64,000 bases of DNA from Atherinomorus stipes. Lineage: Eukaryota > Chordata > Actinopteri > Atheriniformes > Atherinidae. The notes below the pieces were generated by a model. That model was not told the DNA's origin and searched no databases. It worked only from the letters and a program-made list of their open reading frames with translations. Below, piece by piece: positions 31,126 to 42,108 of the stretch. The position numbers and the translations under genes were made by a program. The stretch covers positions 228,501 to 292,500 of the forward strand of contig JALJCO010000083.1 in assembly GCA_023101725.1 (NCBI GenBank). Direction: 5' to 3'. Numbering within the stretch: position 1 is the stretch's first letter; each line of letters starts with the position of its first letter.

Positions 31126-31744
31126 GTCATGTTCATACTATGTTTGCTGTTTCAAAATTAATTTACATCCCATATATGGACCAACTTCTTTTTTTTTTTC
31201 CTGTTCACTAAACCTGTGAAACTTTCAAAGTAACAATTAGGGGCATATTGTGTTTCTTGGTCTGGGCATTTGGAAAAAAAAAACGGACTTTTTTTTTAAA
31301 TATAAAAAGTTTTGAAACAAAAATTTTGATTAACTGTTAAAAACCAGTTTTATCTAAGTGAGTGTGTGGATCGGGGCGGGGGCTATGCAATTCAGTCATT
31401 ATATCAGGACTGGATTAATTTTGGTCAGCAATAAAAAGGATAAAACAGAGTGGCTCTAACAGTGACCCCTGAGGAATTCCTTCTGTTACTTGGAGATGCT
31501 CAGAGGTAAAAAAAACAAAAACAAAAAAACCTCTGCCTTCACACACCATGTTCTGCCTGCAAGACAATTTTCAAACCAGTAGTTTCGGGAGACAGACCAG
31601 CTCTACCTAGACTACACATTAGCAGTCAGTGGTCCTCTATATCCAAAGCCTTAGAGAGGTCGGTTAAAAGTGTTTCTTTTTATGACTTAATGGGAACATG
31701 CGCTCCCCTTATCTTGTCCTTATCTTTATCCACACCAGTAAAGC
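31126..31744. repeat. Unique DNA plus a retroelement-like fragment
   Basis: 31420-31690 (ACAGTGACCCCTGAGGAATTCC, ...CCAAAGCCTTAGAGAGGTC) resembles another portion of the fish repeat whose GGGAAGCCAGTGAAGAG part lies at 32280. Poly-T and poly-A runs occur at 31190-31199 and 31273-31282. No gene. Confidence 0.35.
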
Positions 31745-32718
31745 TTAAAGAATAACTTTCTTTTTTTTTTCAACCTGGGCCTTATTTGTAGAAGTTTATA
31801 CGTGCATTTAGTCATAGGTAAAATTTCTGCATTAGTTTTAATCCTTCAAAAAATATTATGTTGAGTCGCCCTGCAGTGCACATCCATATAACAGGACAGA
31901 CGGGGCAGCCTCTCTATAAGGCATTATCAAATGCACGTAAATACAAATAAAATATGAAAATATATCACCACATTACTGGGTATTAAAGGCCAGTCTGAAT
32001 AAATGTGTTTTGAGCTTTAAAAAGGCCAAAGTCTGTTATTGAGCGCATGTCAGGAGGCAGTTTGTTCCAGAGTCTGGGCCCAGCGACTGAGAACGACCAA
32101 CACCCCAATGCTTGTATCTGGCTCTAGGGACTTCCAACAAGAGCTAGTTTGCTGACCTTAAAGCTCTGGTTGGGTTCTGAACGTGCAAAAGTTCAGACAG
32201 GTAAGGAGGGGCAAGACCATTAAGCGCTTTAAAAACAAATATTATAATTTTAAAGTCAATCCTAAAAGAAACGGGAAGCCAGTGAAGAGAAAACAGAACA
32301 TCTGCAGCAAAACTCCTTTATGTCATCAATGCTTTAAGTCGAATAAACGAATGAACAAAAACTATTGTCCTGTGAGTTCAGAGTTTACTCTCCGTTAGTT
32401 ATTGGGAGGTTTTCTCAACACTCTAAAGGCCGCGCATGCCCCGACGGGCGCGCCACGCAGTACAGCTGAGAGAGCAGCTCCCTACCAAGACACCACCAAA
32501 CTGAAACTTTGAACCTCCAAACTCACGAGACAATTACTCGCTTGTTCATTCATTCTATTTAAAGTGTTGCTGAAATAAGGGGTTTTACTGCAGATAATTT
32601 CTTACAGAGAGGCTGCCCCGTCTCTCCGGATGTATGGATGTACCTCAAAGGGCCACTCAATGTAATATCTTCCTAAGGAGCCAAAGTGATACAGAAATTT
32701 TACTGGTGAGTAAATGGG
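31745..32718. mobile_element. TTAA foldback element, copy 2, interrupted and truncated
   Basis: TTAAAGAATAACTTTC at 31745 begins a copy collinear with 18783-19436 up to GGCATTATC (about 31928). It resumes at TGCAGCAAAACTCC (about 32306) and ends near GTGAGTAAATG (about 32716) without the right terminus. The interruption is the interspersed repeat at 31930-32305. Confidence 0.75.
31930..32305 (+). mobile_element. Interspersed retroelement-like repeat inside the foldback copy
   Basis: GGCAGTTTGTTCCAGAGTCTG, GGAGGGGCAAGACCATTAAG, TTTTAAAGTCAATCCTAAAAG and GGGAAGCCAGTGAAGAG match a very common fish repeat. The site is empty in foldback copy 1 (CATTATCAGCAGCAAAACTCC, about 18960) and in the 51.38-kb fragment (GGCATTATCTGCAGCAAA). 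A 7-bp or longer target duplication is not evident. The 71-codon frame at 32183-32398 is part of the repeat. Confidence 0.6.
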
Positions 32719-34740
32719 ATATCCTGTGCAGGTCATGCAGCAGTTGTGGGATGGAGTTGTCATGGCAACAACTAACCTCAACAAAGCAGGTTTGCTTTTA
32801 TTCTCTGCTACTTTGTGTCGCATTAAAAGTTCAAATAAGGACAGGGAGAAAAAAGGAAGCGGCAAATATCCACCTTAAGTTTGGACTCGAGCGCAGGCAT
32901 CATCTTCCTGGCTTTGCCCTCCTGTCGGTGTTGAACGTTTTCCTGATGGACTGTTGTTGGAGCAGCTGCAGAGGAGAAACTGACAGCATGCAGTCAGGAA
33001 GCACCTCCCCCTGGTGTGTCAGACTGTTGACCAAACATCAGCATCTCACCAGTGGGAAATAAGAAAATCTTATTTGAAACTTAATTTTTCTTAAAACGAG
33101 GAAATTTGAGGTAAAGATCAACATGTCAACATCCATTACGATTCATCGGCGTATCCACAGCAGAGCTTCCCGAGGAGGGCTGTAGTGAGACTTGTGGAAA
33201 AGGTCAGGGTACTCTGATATGTGCAGTGTGAGCAGACCTCAATATCCGAGCCCCCCTCAGATGGCACGCCTGTGCCAGCGGACCTGTGTGGCTCTCCTTG
33301 TCCAGCCAGCCATGTAGAAGTGATGAGGTCCCTGTGTGCCCCGGCTGCTGTCACAACCAATAAATCTTGCCAAGTGAGAGTCAGAGGCTGGGATGTACTA
33401 ATTGCTTTATTGATTTGGAGTTTTCCTCTAAGACAGCACCTGATAAACACATCAGAGAGACAGGGACATCAGCATATGAGCCAGCAGAGCTCGAGTGCCC
33501 ACCTTTATCATTTAAAGCCTGAGGAGCTAAGCTTTGAAAGGGTGACTGGCTTTGTGAGGAGCTTTTTGTTTTTGTGCTTGTTGCCTAAACACACATCACT
33601 GGCGATAAATTTTCCCAAATAGAAAAGATGTTGTAAGCGCATCTGTTGATGTGACCACAGGTGATGCTGGAGGAGGCGAGGGAGAACAGGGAGCAGCCGT
33701 AAACAATATCTCATCGATGTTTGTCTCATTCCGCTCTCATGTGGTAACAATACTGCAAAGACCCAGCATTGTGACTTTAATTAAACGATGGTTTGGCATC
33801 TTTAAGCTGCCACTGTTTAGTTATGCATCACCGACTGTGTTAAAGACAAGGTGGAACAGCTAAAGCACAGTGGCCTGTCAAGCACAGCCTCTAACTTAAT
33901 TAAACTATCTTGCAGACTTTGTTTTAATGAGAGCCACGGGAGGTTAGTTAAAGCCTTTAGGACAGTTTGCCTAAACAGCAATCACATACTTACAACGTAA
34001 CACCAGCTCTAACGCTGCAAAACAGCATAAAACTACAGCTTAACTCAGAAAACAATTTAAGAAGTTGACTCTAAATCAGCACTTATTTTCCCAACTTTTT
34101 AAAATAAACAGAAATTTGAACATTTAAAAAAGAAAAATCCAATATTGTGAATTTTTGGAGTCCAAGCCTGGAGTCTCTGAGTTGGGCTTTTCCAGGGCAG
34201 CAGACTGACATTTGAGGGCCAGCGTTGCTAGGAAACAGACTGGAGCCCTGGAGCTTATGAACATTGACACAAGACGTTTAATCCCCCTTTTCAACGAACC
34301 CCTCTACAATTTGCCGTGTACAGTTAGTGAGTTAAGCTGTTTGTCCTTTTATAATGTTCAGGAACACCAAAATATGGCTATGAAACCAGTTTAGACCAAA
34401 AAGCTGTGACCTGTCTGAAGTGTTTTGTAGCTTACAGCTGATGCCACATTAGGCTCGATCCACTTCTGTGTAAAGTTATTTGAAGATCAAATATGACTTT
34501 TGCTATATAATCAATACATTAATAAATTGTTGCTTTTGATTCTTAGTTTTTGGTTGTAGCTATATGTTGCAGTTACACCCATCTTAACAGTCGGTGGTAA
34601 CAGTGTAACACATGATCTACTGCCAACAGAAAGGAAATACCAAAGCCAATTCAGCCACAAATACAGTTGCTTTTGGCATTATTGTAACCTAAGTACACTT
34701 ACAGACACTATTTGATGCACATTTAACTGTTTGTTAACAT
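32719..34740. other. Unique DNA, candidate conserved non-coding region
   Basis: About 2 kb with no recognisable repeat. It contains several TAATTAAA-like homeodomain words (ACTTTAATTAAACGATGG, AACTTAATTAAACTATC) and TTATGCATCACC between 33770 and 33920. The overlapping frames at 32634-33062 (142 codons), 33221-33622 (133 codons) and 33136-33450 on both strands have no recognisable domain. Confidence 0.4.
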
Positions 34741-34888
34741 AAATAGCTAATCAACCAACAACATGGCAGCAACTTAAAGTTGCTACATAAAATTTTTTTG
34801 GCATTTCAGAAAGCAAAGATTGTTTTTGAATAATGCGCAAGACCAACCTGCTAAATAGAGACAAAACAGGCGAAGTGGAGATAAAACT

Positions 34889-35207
34889 GCAATGAAATGG
34901 TGACGAAATGGCAACATAGCGGCAACTAAGCTGCGATGAAATGGTGACGTAGCGGCGACAAAATGGCGACAAAACAGTTGCGAAGCAGTGATGAAACAGC
35001 GACGAAACTGTGACATAACGGCGACAAAGCTGCAATGAAACGGCGACGAAATGGCAATGTAGCGGCAACGAAGCTGCGACGTAGCAACGATGAAACGGCA
35101 ACGAAGCTACAATGAAATGGCGATGAAACAGCGACGTAGTGGCACTGAAGCAAAGACAAAGTGGTGACGTAGCGGTGACGTAGCGGTGACGAAGTGGCGT
35201 CGAAAGG
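34889..35207 (-). repeat. 11-bp minisatellite, 29 units without indels
   Basis: Cutting every 11 bases from 34889 gives 29 consecutive units close to GCGACGAAACG (for example GCGACAAAATG, GTGACGTAGCG, GCAACGAAGCT) with no insertion or deletion. Divergence is mostly transitions. Because 11 is not a multiple of 3, a stop-free unit keeps several frames open: three overlapping minus-strand frames (34751-35101, 34783-35016, 34926-35252) run through it with an 11-residue periodicity rich in Ser, Phe, Val and Arg. I take these as by-products of the array rather than a protein. Confidence 0.9.
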
Positions 35208-35215
35208 GAGGAAAA

Positions 35216-35342
35216 ATAGTTTTACAGGACAACTCAAGCTTTTCCAGGACATTTTACTCTTTTTCGCATTTTACATGTGTTTTCCATGAGTGGAAAAATG
35301 TTAAATCATTTTCCAGGCTTTCCAGGACGCGAGAACCCTGAC
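35216..35342 (-). mobile_element. hAT-type terminus next to the minisatellite
   Basis: Read on the minus strand from 35342: CAGGGTTCTCGCGTCCTGG, then AAAGCCTGGAAAATG and CATTTTTCC. It resembles fish hAT elements starting CAGGGTTCNCRC...CCTGGAAA. The minisatellite may therefore be an internal part of such an element. The other terminus was not found between 34,700 and 34,890. Confidence 0.45.
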
Positions 35343-36190
35343 AAAACTAAGTTAATACTTTGTTTAGATAAATTCTCATCATTGGTCATGTGTTAAAGTG
35401 AGCCCTGTTAAAATAAAGCAGTCAGGAAAAACTAGAGAAACGATCTGCCTGCAGTCGGCAGATGAAGTAAAATTATGCTGCAGTTCCTTTGTTAAATCAT
35501 TCTTCTGTGTTTTCTGTTTCACAGGCTAATGTTAGGAAACATTGCCAGTTTCAGCTACAAGGTTTCTGTTTGTAGTAATCTGTTTTGGTTTTGAGCTTTA
35601 TTTAAGATTCAAGTAAAAAAACAAAAAACAAAACAAACAAAAAAAAAAACCCTTAGATATTCAACTTGAATTCTCAACTCAAGTTTATGTATAGAGCCAC
35701 TTTAACACAACTGACGTCTGCGCTGAACACAGCATAGAAACAAAATAGAAAATAGAAACAAGTGTAAAGTAAAATGAATTCATTTCATTCCGTTATGAAC
35801 TTTGTGAGATTTTGATAGAAATAGGAAAAAAGCGGGGAAAAGGAGAAAAGCGGCAGTTTAAAAACATACAACTGATTGCAATGAAATCTCAGCAGGGACG
35901 GGGTTGGGGGTCACGAAAAGTGTAGTCTTAAGAACAGTTCAGCATGAGTGCACATGTTGGTGGGTTACTGAGAGTTCAAACGTCTGATGGCTCTGGGGAA
36001 ACAAGCTGTTGCAGAATCTGGTTCTTCTGCTTTCCAACTTTGTACCAGAGGGAAACATCGAAAACTGCATGGATTTGATGTTGAGAACCCTGGTCAAGCA
36101 GTGTTTTTGTGCAAGTTCCTGAATGAGAGGAAGTCAAGTTGCAATGATCTCAGCTCATCTTCAGTGCAGGATGATGCGGAGCTAGGCTAA
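35343..36190. repeat. Unique DNA plus two interspersed repeat fragments
   Basis: 35680-35770 (TTTATGTATAGAGCCACTTT, then an A-rich tract) resembles the TATAGC repeat head. 35960-36040 (ATGGCTCTGGGGAAACAAGC, GTTGCAGAATCTGGTTCTTC) resembles another fish repeat with GAARCTGTTRCAGARTCTGG. A-runs occur at 35614-35650. The 67-codon frame at 35987-36190 is part of the second repeat. Confidence 0.4.
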
Positions 36191-36721
36191 ATAAAACATA
36201 TCATTTTTGCATTGCTAGTAAGACAAGGACAAATTTGAGAGAGTACGAATGGGCAATGATGAAATCATCAAGATATTTCAACAACCAAAGACAGACAAGA
36301 AAATATGATACAAAATATCAGCATCTGACAGAATGAAGCTGCCTGGGGACTCCTCATCCTGAACACAAAGAAAAGCTCATTTATTACTGTAGAAATAAAC
36401 TACTGAACTGTGGTAAATAGCAGAGTTGTTTTACTGAGGCAGCATCCGTCTCATTAAATGCTCAACTCACCTCATGTGAAGTCGTGTGCAGAGTTTCCTG
36501 TCTAAAACGCCTCTCACTAAAGAAATTAATACTTCCTCCATCACTGATGCGGTTTTAATTGAAGTAGCAGCTCATAAACTGAAGATACCGGACTATTCCT
36601 CTGCCAAACATTAGTTTCACTGTACATTTCATAGCAAGTGTTGCACATGGAAGTGGTGGTGGGCTTGGAAGACTTGACATTATTTCTGGTCGTAACAATC
36701 GTAAATCGTAACAATCAGTGG
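36191..36721. other. Unique DNA
   Basis: No gene or repeat recognised. Confidence 0.4.
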
Positions 36722-37490
36722 CTTGCCTTCAGTCTGCCTTAATCCTTCATGGTATGGACTCAACAAGGTGTTGGTAAACATTCCTAAGATATTTTGCTTC
36801 GTACTGACATGATAGTGTCACACAGTTGCTGCAGATTTATCGGCTTTGTCGGCATAATGAGAATCTCCAGTTCCACCACATTCCAAAGATGCTCTGTTGC
36901 ATTGAGATCTGGTGACTGTGGAGGCCGTTGGAAAACAGTGACATCATCATGTTCAAGAAACCAGTCTGAGATGATTCATCCTTTTTGACATGGTGCATTA
37001 TCCTGCTGGAAGTAGCCATCAGAGGATGCTCCACTGTGGTCATAAAAGGATGGACATGGTCAGCAGCAGTACTCAGGTAGGATGTGGCGTTGACATGATG
37101 CTCAATTGGTACTAAAGAGCCCAAAGTGTGCCAAGAAAATCTCCCCCACACCATTACACCACCACCACCAACCTGAACCATTGATACAAGGCAGGATGGA
37201 TGCATGCTCTCATGTTGTTGGTGCCAAATTCTGACCCTACCATCCGAATGTCGCAGCTGAAATGGAAACTCATCAGACCAGCAACGTTTCTCCATCTTTA
37301 TTGTCCGGTTCTGGTGAGTCTGTGAATTGTAGCCTCAGTTTCCTGTTCTTAGCTGACAGGAGTGGCACCCAGTGTGTTCAGAGATGCTCCTCTGTATACC
37401 TTGGTTGTAACGAGTGGTGATTTGAGTTCCTGTTGCTTTTCTATCAGCTCAAACCAGTCTGACCATTCTCCTCTTGACTGCTTTTCAGGT
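36722..37490 (-). pseudogene. Tc1-like transposase pseudogene, copy with central domain
   Basis: The minus-strand frame (36837-37295) contains VRIWHQQHESMHPSCLV, VMVWGRFSWHTLG, IEHHVNATSYLS and DHVHPFMTTV, which are catalytic-domain landmarks of the common fish Tc1 transposase. After HPFMTTV the frame shifts, and the segment with the second catalytic aspartate is read in the wrong frame. Upstream (37310-37490) are remnants of the inter-domain region and the end of the DNA-binding domain; downstream the C-terminal region runs to about 36722. Both terminal repeats are missing. The family is normally about 340 residues. It excises and inserts DNA at TA sites in active members; this copy is dead. 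Confidence 0.8.
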
Positions 37491-37849
37491 GAGGCCGTGT
37501 GAGTGTGTCTGAAAATACACTCATATCTACGTTACCAACACCAAGCGGTGTAAACTGACATTACAACAGAGAAATTAACTATGAACTCAGCACTGCCTTT
37601 GAGTGGACAAACTGATCTATGAGCCATGGGAAAACATGGAAGCATGAAGGTGGTGACACATGAAACAGACGTGGCCATTTACGTACTAGGGAGCATAAAT
37701 GGGCCTTTAGGGTGGCATGATGTCATTCTCTTATAATAAACTTGTTATATCTTAAAAAATAAAACAGCATAATCTAGATCTAACGCAGCACAAACGACTG
37801 AGACTATTTTCAATGTTGTGCCCCCCACTAGGGTGGGGGTCCCTCTTTA
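37491..37849. other. Unique DNA
   Basis: Nothing recognised. It includes CCCCCCACTAGGGTGGGGG at about 37820. Confidence 0.4.
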
Positions 37850-39170
37850 CCTTTAACCTTATATTATGTTGAAAAAAAAATATTTTGTTTGGGGTGGGGG
37901 TAATTTAAACATAAAAAATAAATCTATTAAGGAAAAAGAAAATACAAAAAAAAAAAAAACAAATAAATTATAATAAATAAATAAATAAAAAAAAGACAGA
38001 GAGAAGAATTTTTATTTCAAAACTAAATTTTTTATAAATATTTATTTGATGTGTTTCTCTTCACAAAAAATTTCTTTGTAACTTGCCCGATTTGTGAGAA
38101 TATGATGTAAATTATTTTCAGTCTTCTCTGTAATGGACCAATTATATAAAATGTGTGTAAAAGATGTAAATTTTGCATTTACGCAAAGGTGGTGGTTTTT
38201 TTGGTGGGGTGGGGGGGGGCAAATTTGGGTATGTTTCGTTCAATTCAATTTGAACGATTCTAATCTTTTTAATTGTGGAGAAAAGGGGGAAGAGGGAGGT
38301 GGAAAAGTATAACCCAGAGTGAGGAGAAGAGGGAAGCATTTTAAACCATAAATCAGAAGAATTATGGGGGAGGAGAGAAGGGGGGGGGGTAAGATGGGGA
38401 GGAATGGAAAGAGGACCGATAGAATTGAATGAAGTAACTAAATTTTTGATTTCACAGATACATCACATAGATGGGGGGGAGAGGGGAGAGGTGTGGCTCC
38501 TGGGAGTGGGGAGAGGAGAGGTGTTTCAGGATTCCAAAGAGAAAAAAGATGTAAGTGCTATTGTCCGAATATTGTATGAGTTCGACCTTGAATCCGTCTC
38601 CATTTAATCATATAAAAAAAAAAAATCAAAACATACAACTAAATTATGAGAGTTGGGGGGGGGGGGGAGGGGGGGTGAGGAAGGGGAAGTTGGGATTGTA
38701 ATCATCTGCGTGCAAGAAAATTGGGATAAAGATCTTTGGTAGATACCGTTGGGGGTTAATGTTTAGAGTTTAAAAGGAAAAAAGAGGAGAAAGGAGAAGA
38801 GGGAGAGAGGGAGCAAAAGTAACAAATCTAGCCTAACGGGCTCAATGAGTATAAAGATCAAATAAGAAGAAAAGAAAATATGAAAAAATAAGAAATAAAA
38901 TAAAGGGAATTGAAGGGTTTGATCAGGATGGTCTGAACATGTTTTAAGAATATGGAAAAGACCGGGGTAAAAATAACCTTTAAATACACATACTATACAG
39001 AGACCCAAAGAAAACACAGGAAACAACAAAATTCAAAAGTTTACAAGACCGTAGAAGAGAAAAATGGAAAATTCTCAGAAGGAAAGGAAAGAGAAAAATA
39101 TATACTACTTTACACAAAAGGAAAAAAGGATGGGTAATGTTAACAAAAAAAGGTTAAGATCATATTTAAA
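37850..39170 (+). repeat. Purine-biased, G-run and A-run rich segment
   Basis: From about 38,270 to 39,170 the plus strand is overwhelmingly A and G. G-runs that could form quadruplexes occur at 38192-38219, 38366-38403, 38473-38530 and 38656-38690. The left part (37920-38000) has A-runs and (ATAA)n. Plus-strand Lys/Glu-rich frames (38404-38607, 38952-39137, 39064-39309) and the minus-strand Phe/Leu-rich frame at 38763-39029 are direct consequences of this composition. Confidence 0.7.
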
Positions 39171-39339
39171 ATCTTCCTTGTTGATCAATGCTACAGTTAG
39201 AGGTGGTTTCAGCCATCCTTTAGGCTTGGACTGCAGTAAAAGTCCCATAAAGCATTCAGCATTTCCCTCCATTTTTGTCTGTTCTTATTTTCCATTTACA
39301 AATTTCTGACAGTGCTGGCGTCATTAGCTTGTATTTCTC

Positions 39340-39515
39340 TTTTTCCTCTCTCAGCAGGTATCTCCGGATAAAAGCCCTGGTGCTTGTTGATCCCTCTGTC
39401 CCGTCCTCTCCACCCTGACTAGGCGAAGCAGATGGCCGTCCTCCCTGAGCCTGGTTCTGCTGGAAGTTTTTCTTTCCTGTTTAAAGGAATTTTTTTCCTT
39501 TTCACTGTTGCCCGC
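39340..39515 (+). repeat. Fish interspersed repeat (GGTTCTGCTGGAAGTTT)
   Basis: CTGAGCCTGGTTCTGCTGG, AAGTTTTTCTTTCCTG, TTAAAGGAATTTTTTTCC and CACTGTTGCC form, in order, a sequence I recognise as abundant in teleosts. The class is not known to me. No ends were assigned. Confidence 0.5.
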
Positions 39516-40733
39516 TGCCCCGCGCAGCTCAAGATGGACGATGGATCAAAGTCAAGATTTGATGCAATCCGTTGGTTTTCCTCATGGCTGTTTTTTTTTT
39601 TCTTTTAAAACTGGCTCCAAAACAGACGCAGACTTTAAGTTATTCTTTTCTTTTGTCTGTGTGAATAGTTGCATGCAAGCAAATATCAGCAGAAATTTGA
39701 TGCAAGCTTTCATAAAGAAGGAAAATTGTTTTCTTTACATTTCTGAAGTGTCACCATGAATTTAGACTTCACTGAATCACAACAACGGATCGTTTAAGTG
39801 AAGAAGTAGGGAGATGGTAAACATCCGCAATGCACACATTTCTGAAAAGTAACATCCAAGTTGAGGTAGTTTCGTCTATTCTGCAACATCAGCCCAGCAG
39901 ACGTGCTTATTATTGTAGAGACAGTGTCATAAAAGGGTATTATTACAGGCCTGATAGAGCTTTTAGTTTAACACACACTAAAGACAACACTTAACCACAC
40001 ACAGAGGTAAACAAGGCCAAGTGAATGATCAGACTGAACCGCAGAAAGGGAGCTACAAAACTAAAAATCTTTTCTCAGGTAATGAAAATAATATTAATTC
40101 CACAGTTTTTGTGATAAATCCATGAGTTACAGTCTTATTTAAGTAAGTTTCACTTAAAACTGAGGCTTATTTCTGTAGCTGCTTAATACAAAAATTTGCT
40201 TCAGCACCATAAAGGCAAGATTTTATTTTTCTTTAAATGGAGCTCACACATCCAGCGTATTTATCATAAATATACAAACCAATGCAACCCCATTTTTAAC
40301 ACATGCACATGCTCGGTTTTTAAACATATATGCTTGTTGTTTACATTTTATGAGTCATTTTTCACAAGTACGCAGCTTTTGCTTTCCAAGTTTTAATAGG
40401 TTTTCATATTCCCACCTGCCAAAGCTATTTGTGTCGATGCACTCGTAGCCGAGACAGAAGATGAATAAAACTCCACCAACATAATTCCCATCGCGTGAAA
40501 CCATCTGACATTTACACCAAGAGAACATCATTGTTTTTGGCTGCAAGACTTCCAAGTGTAATTATTTGAAGTTTTGACCCTCAGTGCAACTGCTGCAGCA
40601 CTTCTCTGAATACTAATGTTTTCTGTTAAAAACAAACAAAAAGAAACTGTTGAAAGTCCTTTTATTTGAAGTATTCATCTATTAAAGAAGCAGCTCCTCG
40701 TGCATGCTGATCATCAGAGATATGTTCTTGTTT
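39516..40733. other. Unique DNA
   Basis: No supported gene. Frames at 39508-39759, 40196-40396 and 40355-40555 have no recognisable domain. Confidence 0.4.
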
Positions 40734-42108
40734 TTAAAGGTAGAATCTAGAGATTTCCCCCTGAAAATAAATGCTAGGCTGGTGCAAGTAAAATCTGTCT
40801 CAGTCTGCATCTTTGGGCCTCTACTCTCGTAAGGTGGTGACTTTGTTTGCAGCTTCCCCTCCCCTTGACTGTATTTAATTTTTTACTTCTGTTTTTGGTG
40901 TATTCGGGATGTTTCTGGGTGGAGATTTGCGTAGTTACAGTCACCCTCAAAAGTATTCATACCCCCACTTAAAGGGATAATGTGTAAGTTCTCCTGTTAT
41001 TTATTCACAAAAACTGATTATTTGGTTCAAAAGTGTTTTTTCACTGCAATCAAACAGCTGATTGCAGTGATTGTCTCAAAGTGTTGCTCAACAAAACTTT
41101 AGCTTCGGAGCGCCATCATGTTTGTTTATTTGTTTCATTTTTTGTGTGTTTGTTTTTAATATTACTTTCAAACAATCATTCAAAATCAGTCATGATTTTC
41201 ATATTTTTTAAAAGTTTATCATCACTTTTGTAGATTTCATCTTATTTCACTCACAACTGATTTTCTTTCCTTCTTTCAAGGGACTATGCAGGAGTTGTGA
41301 AAGAATAAACAAGCATGTCCAGTTTTTTAATAATAATGGGTGATGAAGCGTTAAAAACCAAAAAGAACGAGCCCATCCACGTCTCTCTCTGTTGCCTTGA
41401 ACAGGCTGTGTGCTGTATAATGTGCTGCAATTCGGCGGCCGAATTTCCTGCGCTGTCCTGCAGATGTGACGTTAAATGACGCCGCATGCGCGTCCTGGAC
41501 AGATTTGATACAGGAAGGAGACGGTCGCGGTGAATTCAAACACTGCAAGGGACAGTTATGGATTCTTCTGCCATCAGCAAACGATCCAGATCAACTGAAA
41601 GACACTAAAAAGTGGAACTACGAAGAGAAACAACGCTGTAGCTTCAGTTTGTGCCACCGTGCTGGCTTTGCTGGTGGCTTCAGTTACCTGCAGCGCCAGT
41701 CGCGGCACTCGTGGGTCTCATTTCTTAATCCTGCCTCTAGTCACTTTAATTTGAGATTGTGAATAATTCTGAGTATGACTGTATCTCCAGCCAATGACCA
41801 AGCTAAAGGCGTAGCGCTCTGTGGGGATAAACTCATCGACTGGAGCAGACACCAGATTCACTTGAATTTTTTATTTAAAAAAATGCTGGACGCAGCGGGG
41901 AAAAGGAAGTTCTCTGTGGCGAAAAGAGCTGTGGACAGTGCACGCTCGAAAACCAGGGTCAATATTAGTTTGGCTTCCACCCGCTTCCAAGCTTTAAATA
42001 AAAGGCTTCAGCTGAAGAGCGATGCGGCCATCAGCCTGAGGGGAGGGGCACTCAGTTTGAATAGTGTTTGCAAACGGAAACGGGGAAAAACTCCAGATTC
42101 TACCTTAA
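40734..42108 (+). mobile_element. TTAA-flanked element, copy D of the micro-ORF family, with internal insertion
   Basis: TTAAAGGTAGAATCT at 40734 and AGATTCTACCTTAA ending at 42108 are inverted termini with TTAA at both edges. The interior matches copy A (7302-7833, opposite orientation): the first part (40740-40935) and the last part (41784-42104) align with adjacent parts of copy A. The middle (40938-41781) is absent there and is a later insertion. Removing it leaves an element of about 0.53 kb, the same size as copy A. Confidence 0.75.
40938..41781. mobile_element. Tc1/mariner-type MITE inserted into copy D
   Basis: Flanked by TA on both sides (40936-40937, 41782-41783). The left end CAGTCACCCTCAAAAGTATT and the right end, inverse CAGTCATACTCAGAATTATT, form a terminal repeat like those of fish Tc1-related MITEs (CAGTNNNNCTCAAAAGTATTCA). 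It contains a TTAAAGGGATAATGTGTAAG start at 40969, perhaps a further nested element, and a stretch (41130-41210) that is inverse-homologous to 44575-44650. No transposase frame is visible. The 98-codon frame at 41466-41762 is unrecognised. Confidence 0.7.

Noticed and set aside
32634..33622. 142- and 133-codon plus frames taken as possible exons
   Set aside because: No domain, opposite-strand frames of similar length overlap them, and flanking splice signals are weak; a non-coding element is more likely.
34751..35252. Three overlapping minus-strand frames giving a repetitive protein
   Set aside because: All are readings of the 11-bp minisatellite; being open in several frames is expected when a unit of 11 lacks stops.
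38404..39309. Lys/Glu-rich plus frames and a Phe/Leu-rich minus frame
   Set aside because: Direct consequence of the purine-biased strand.
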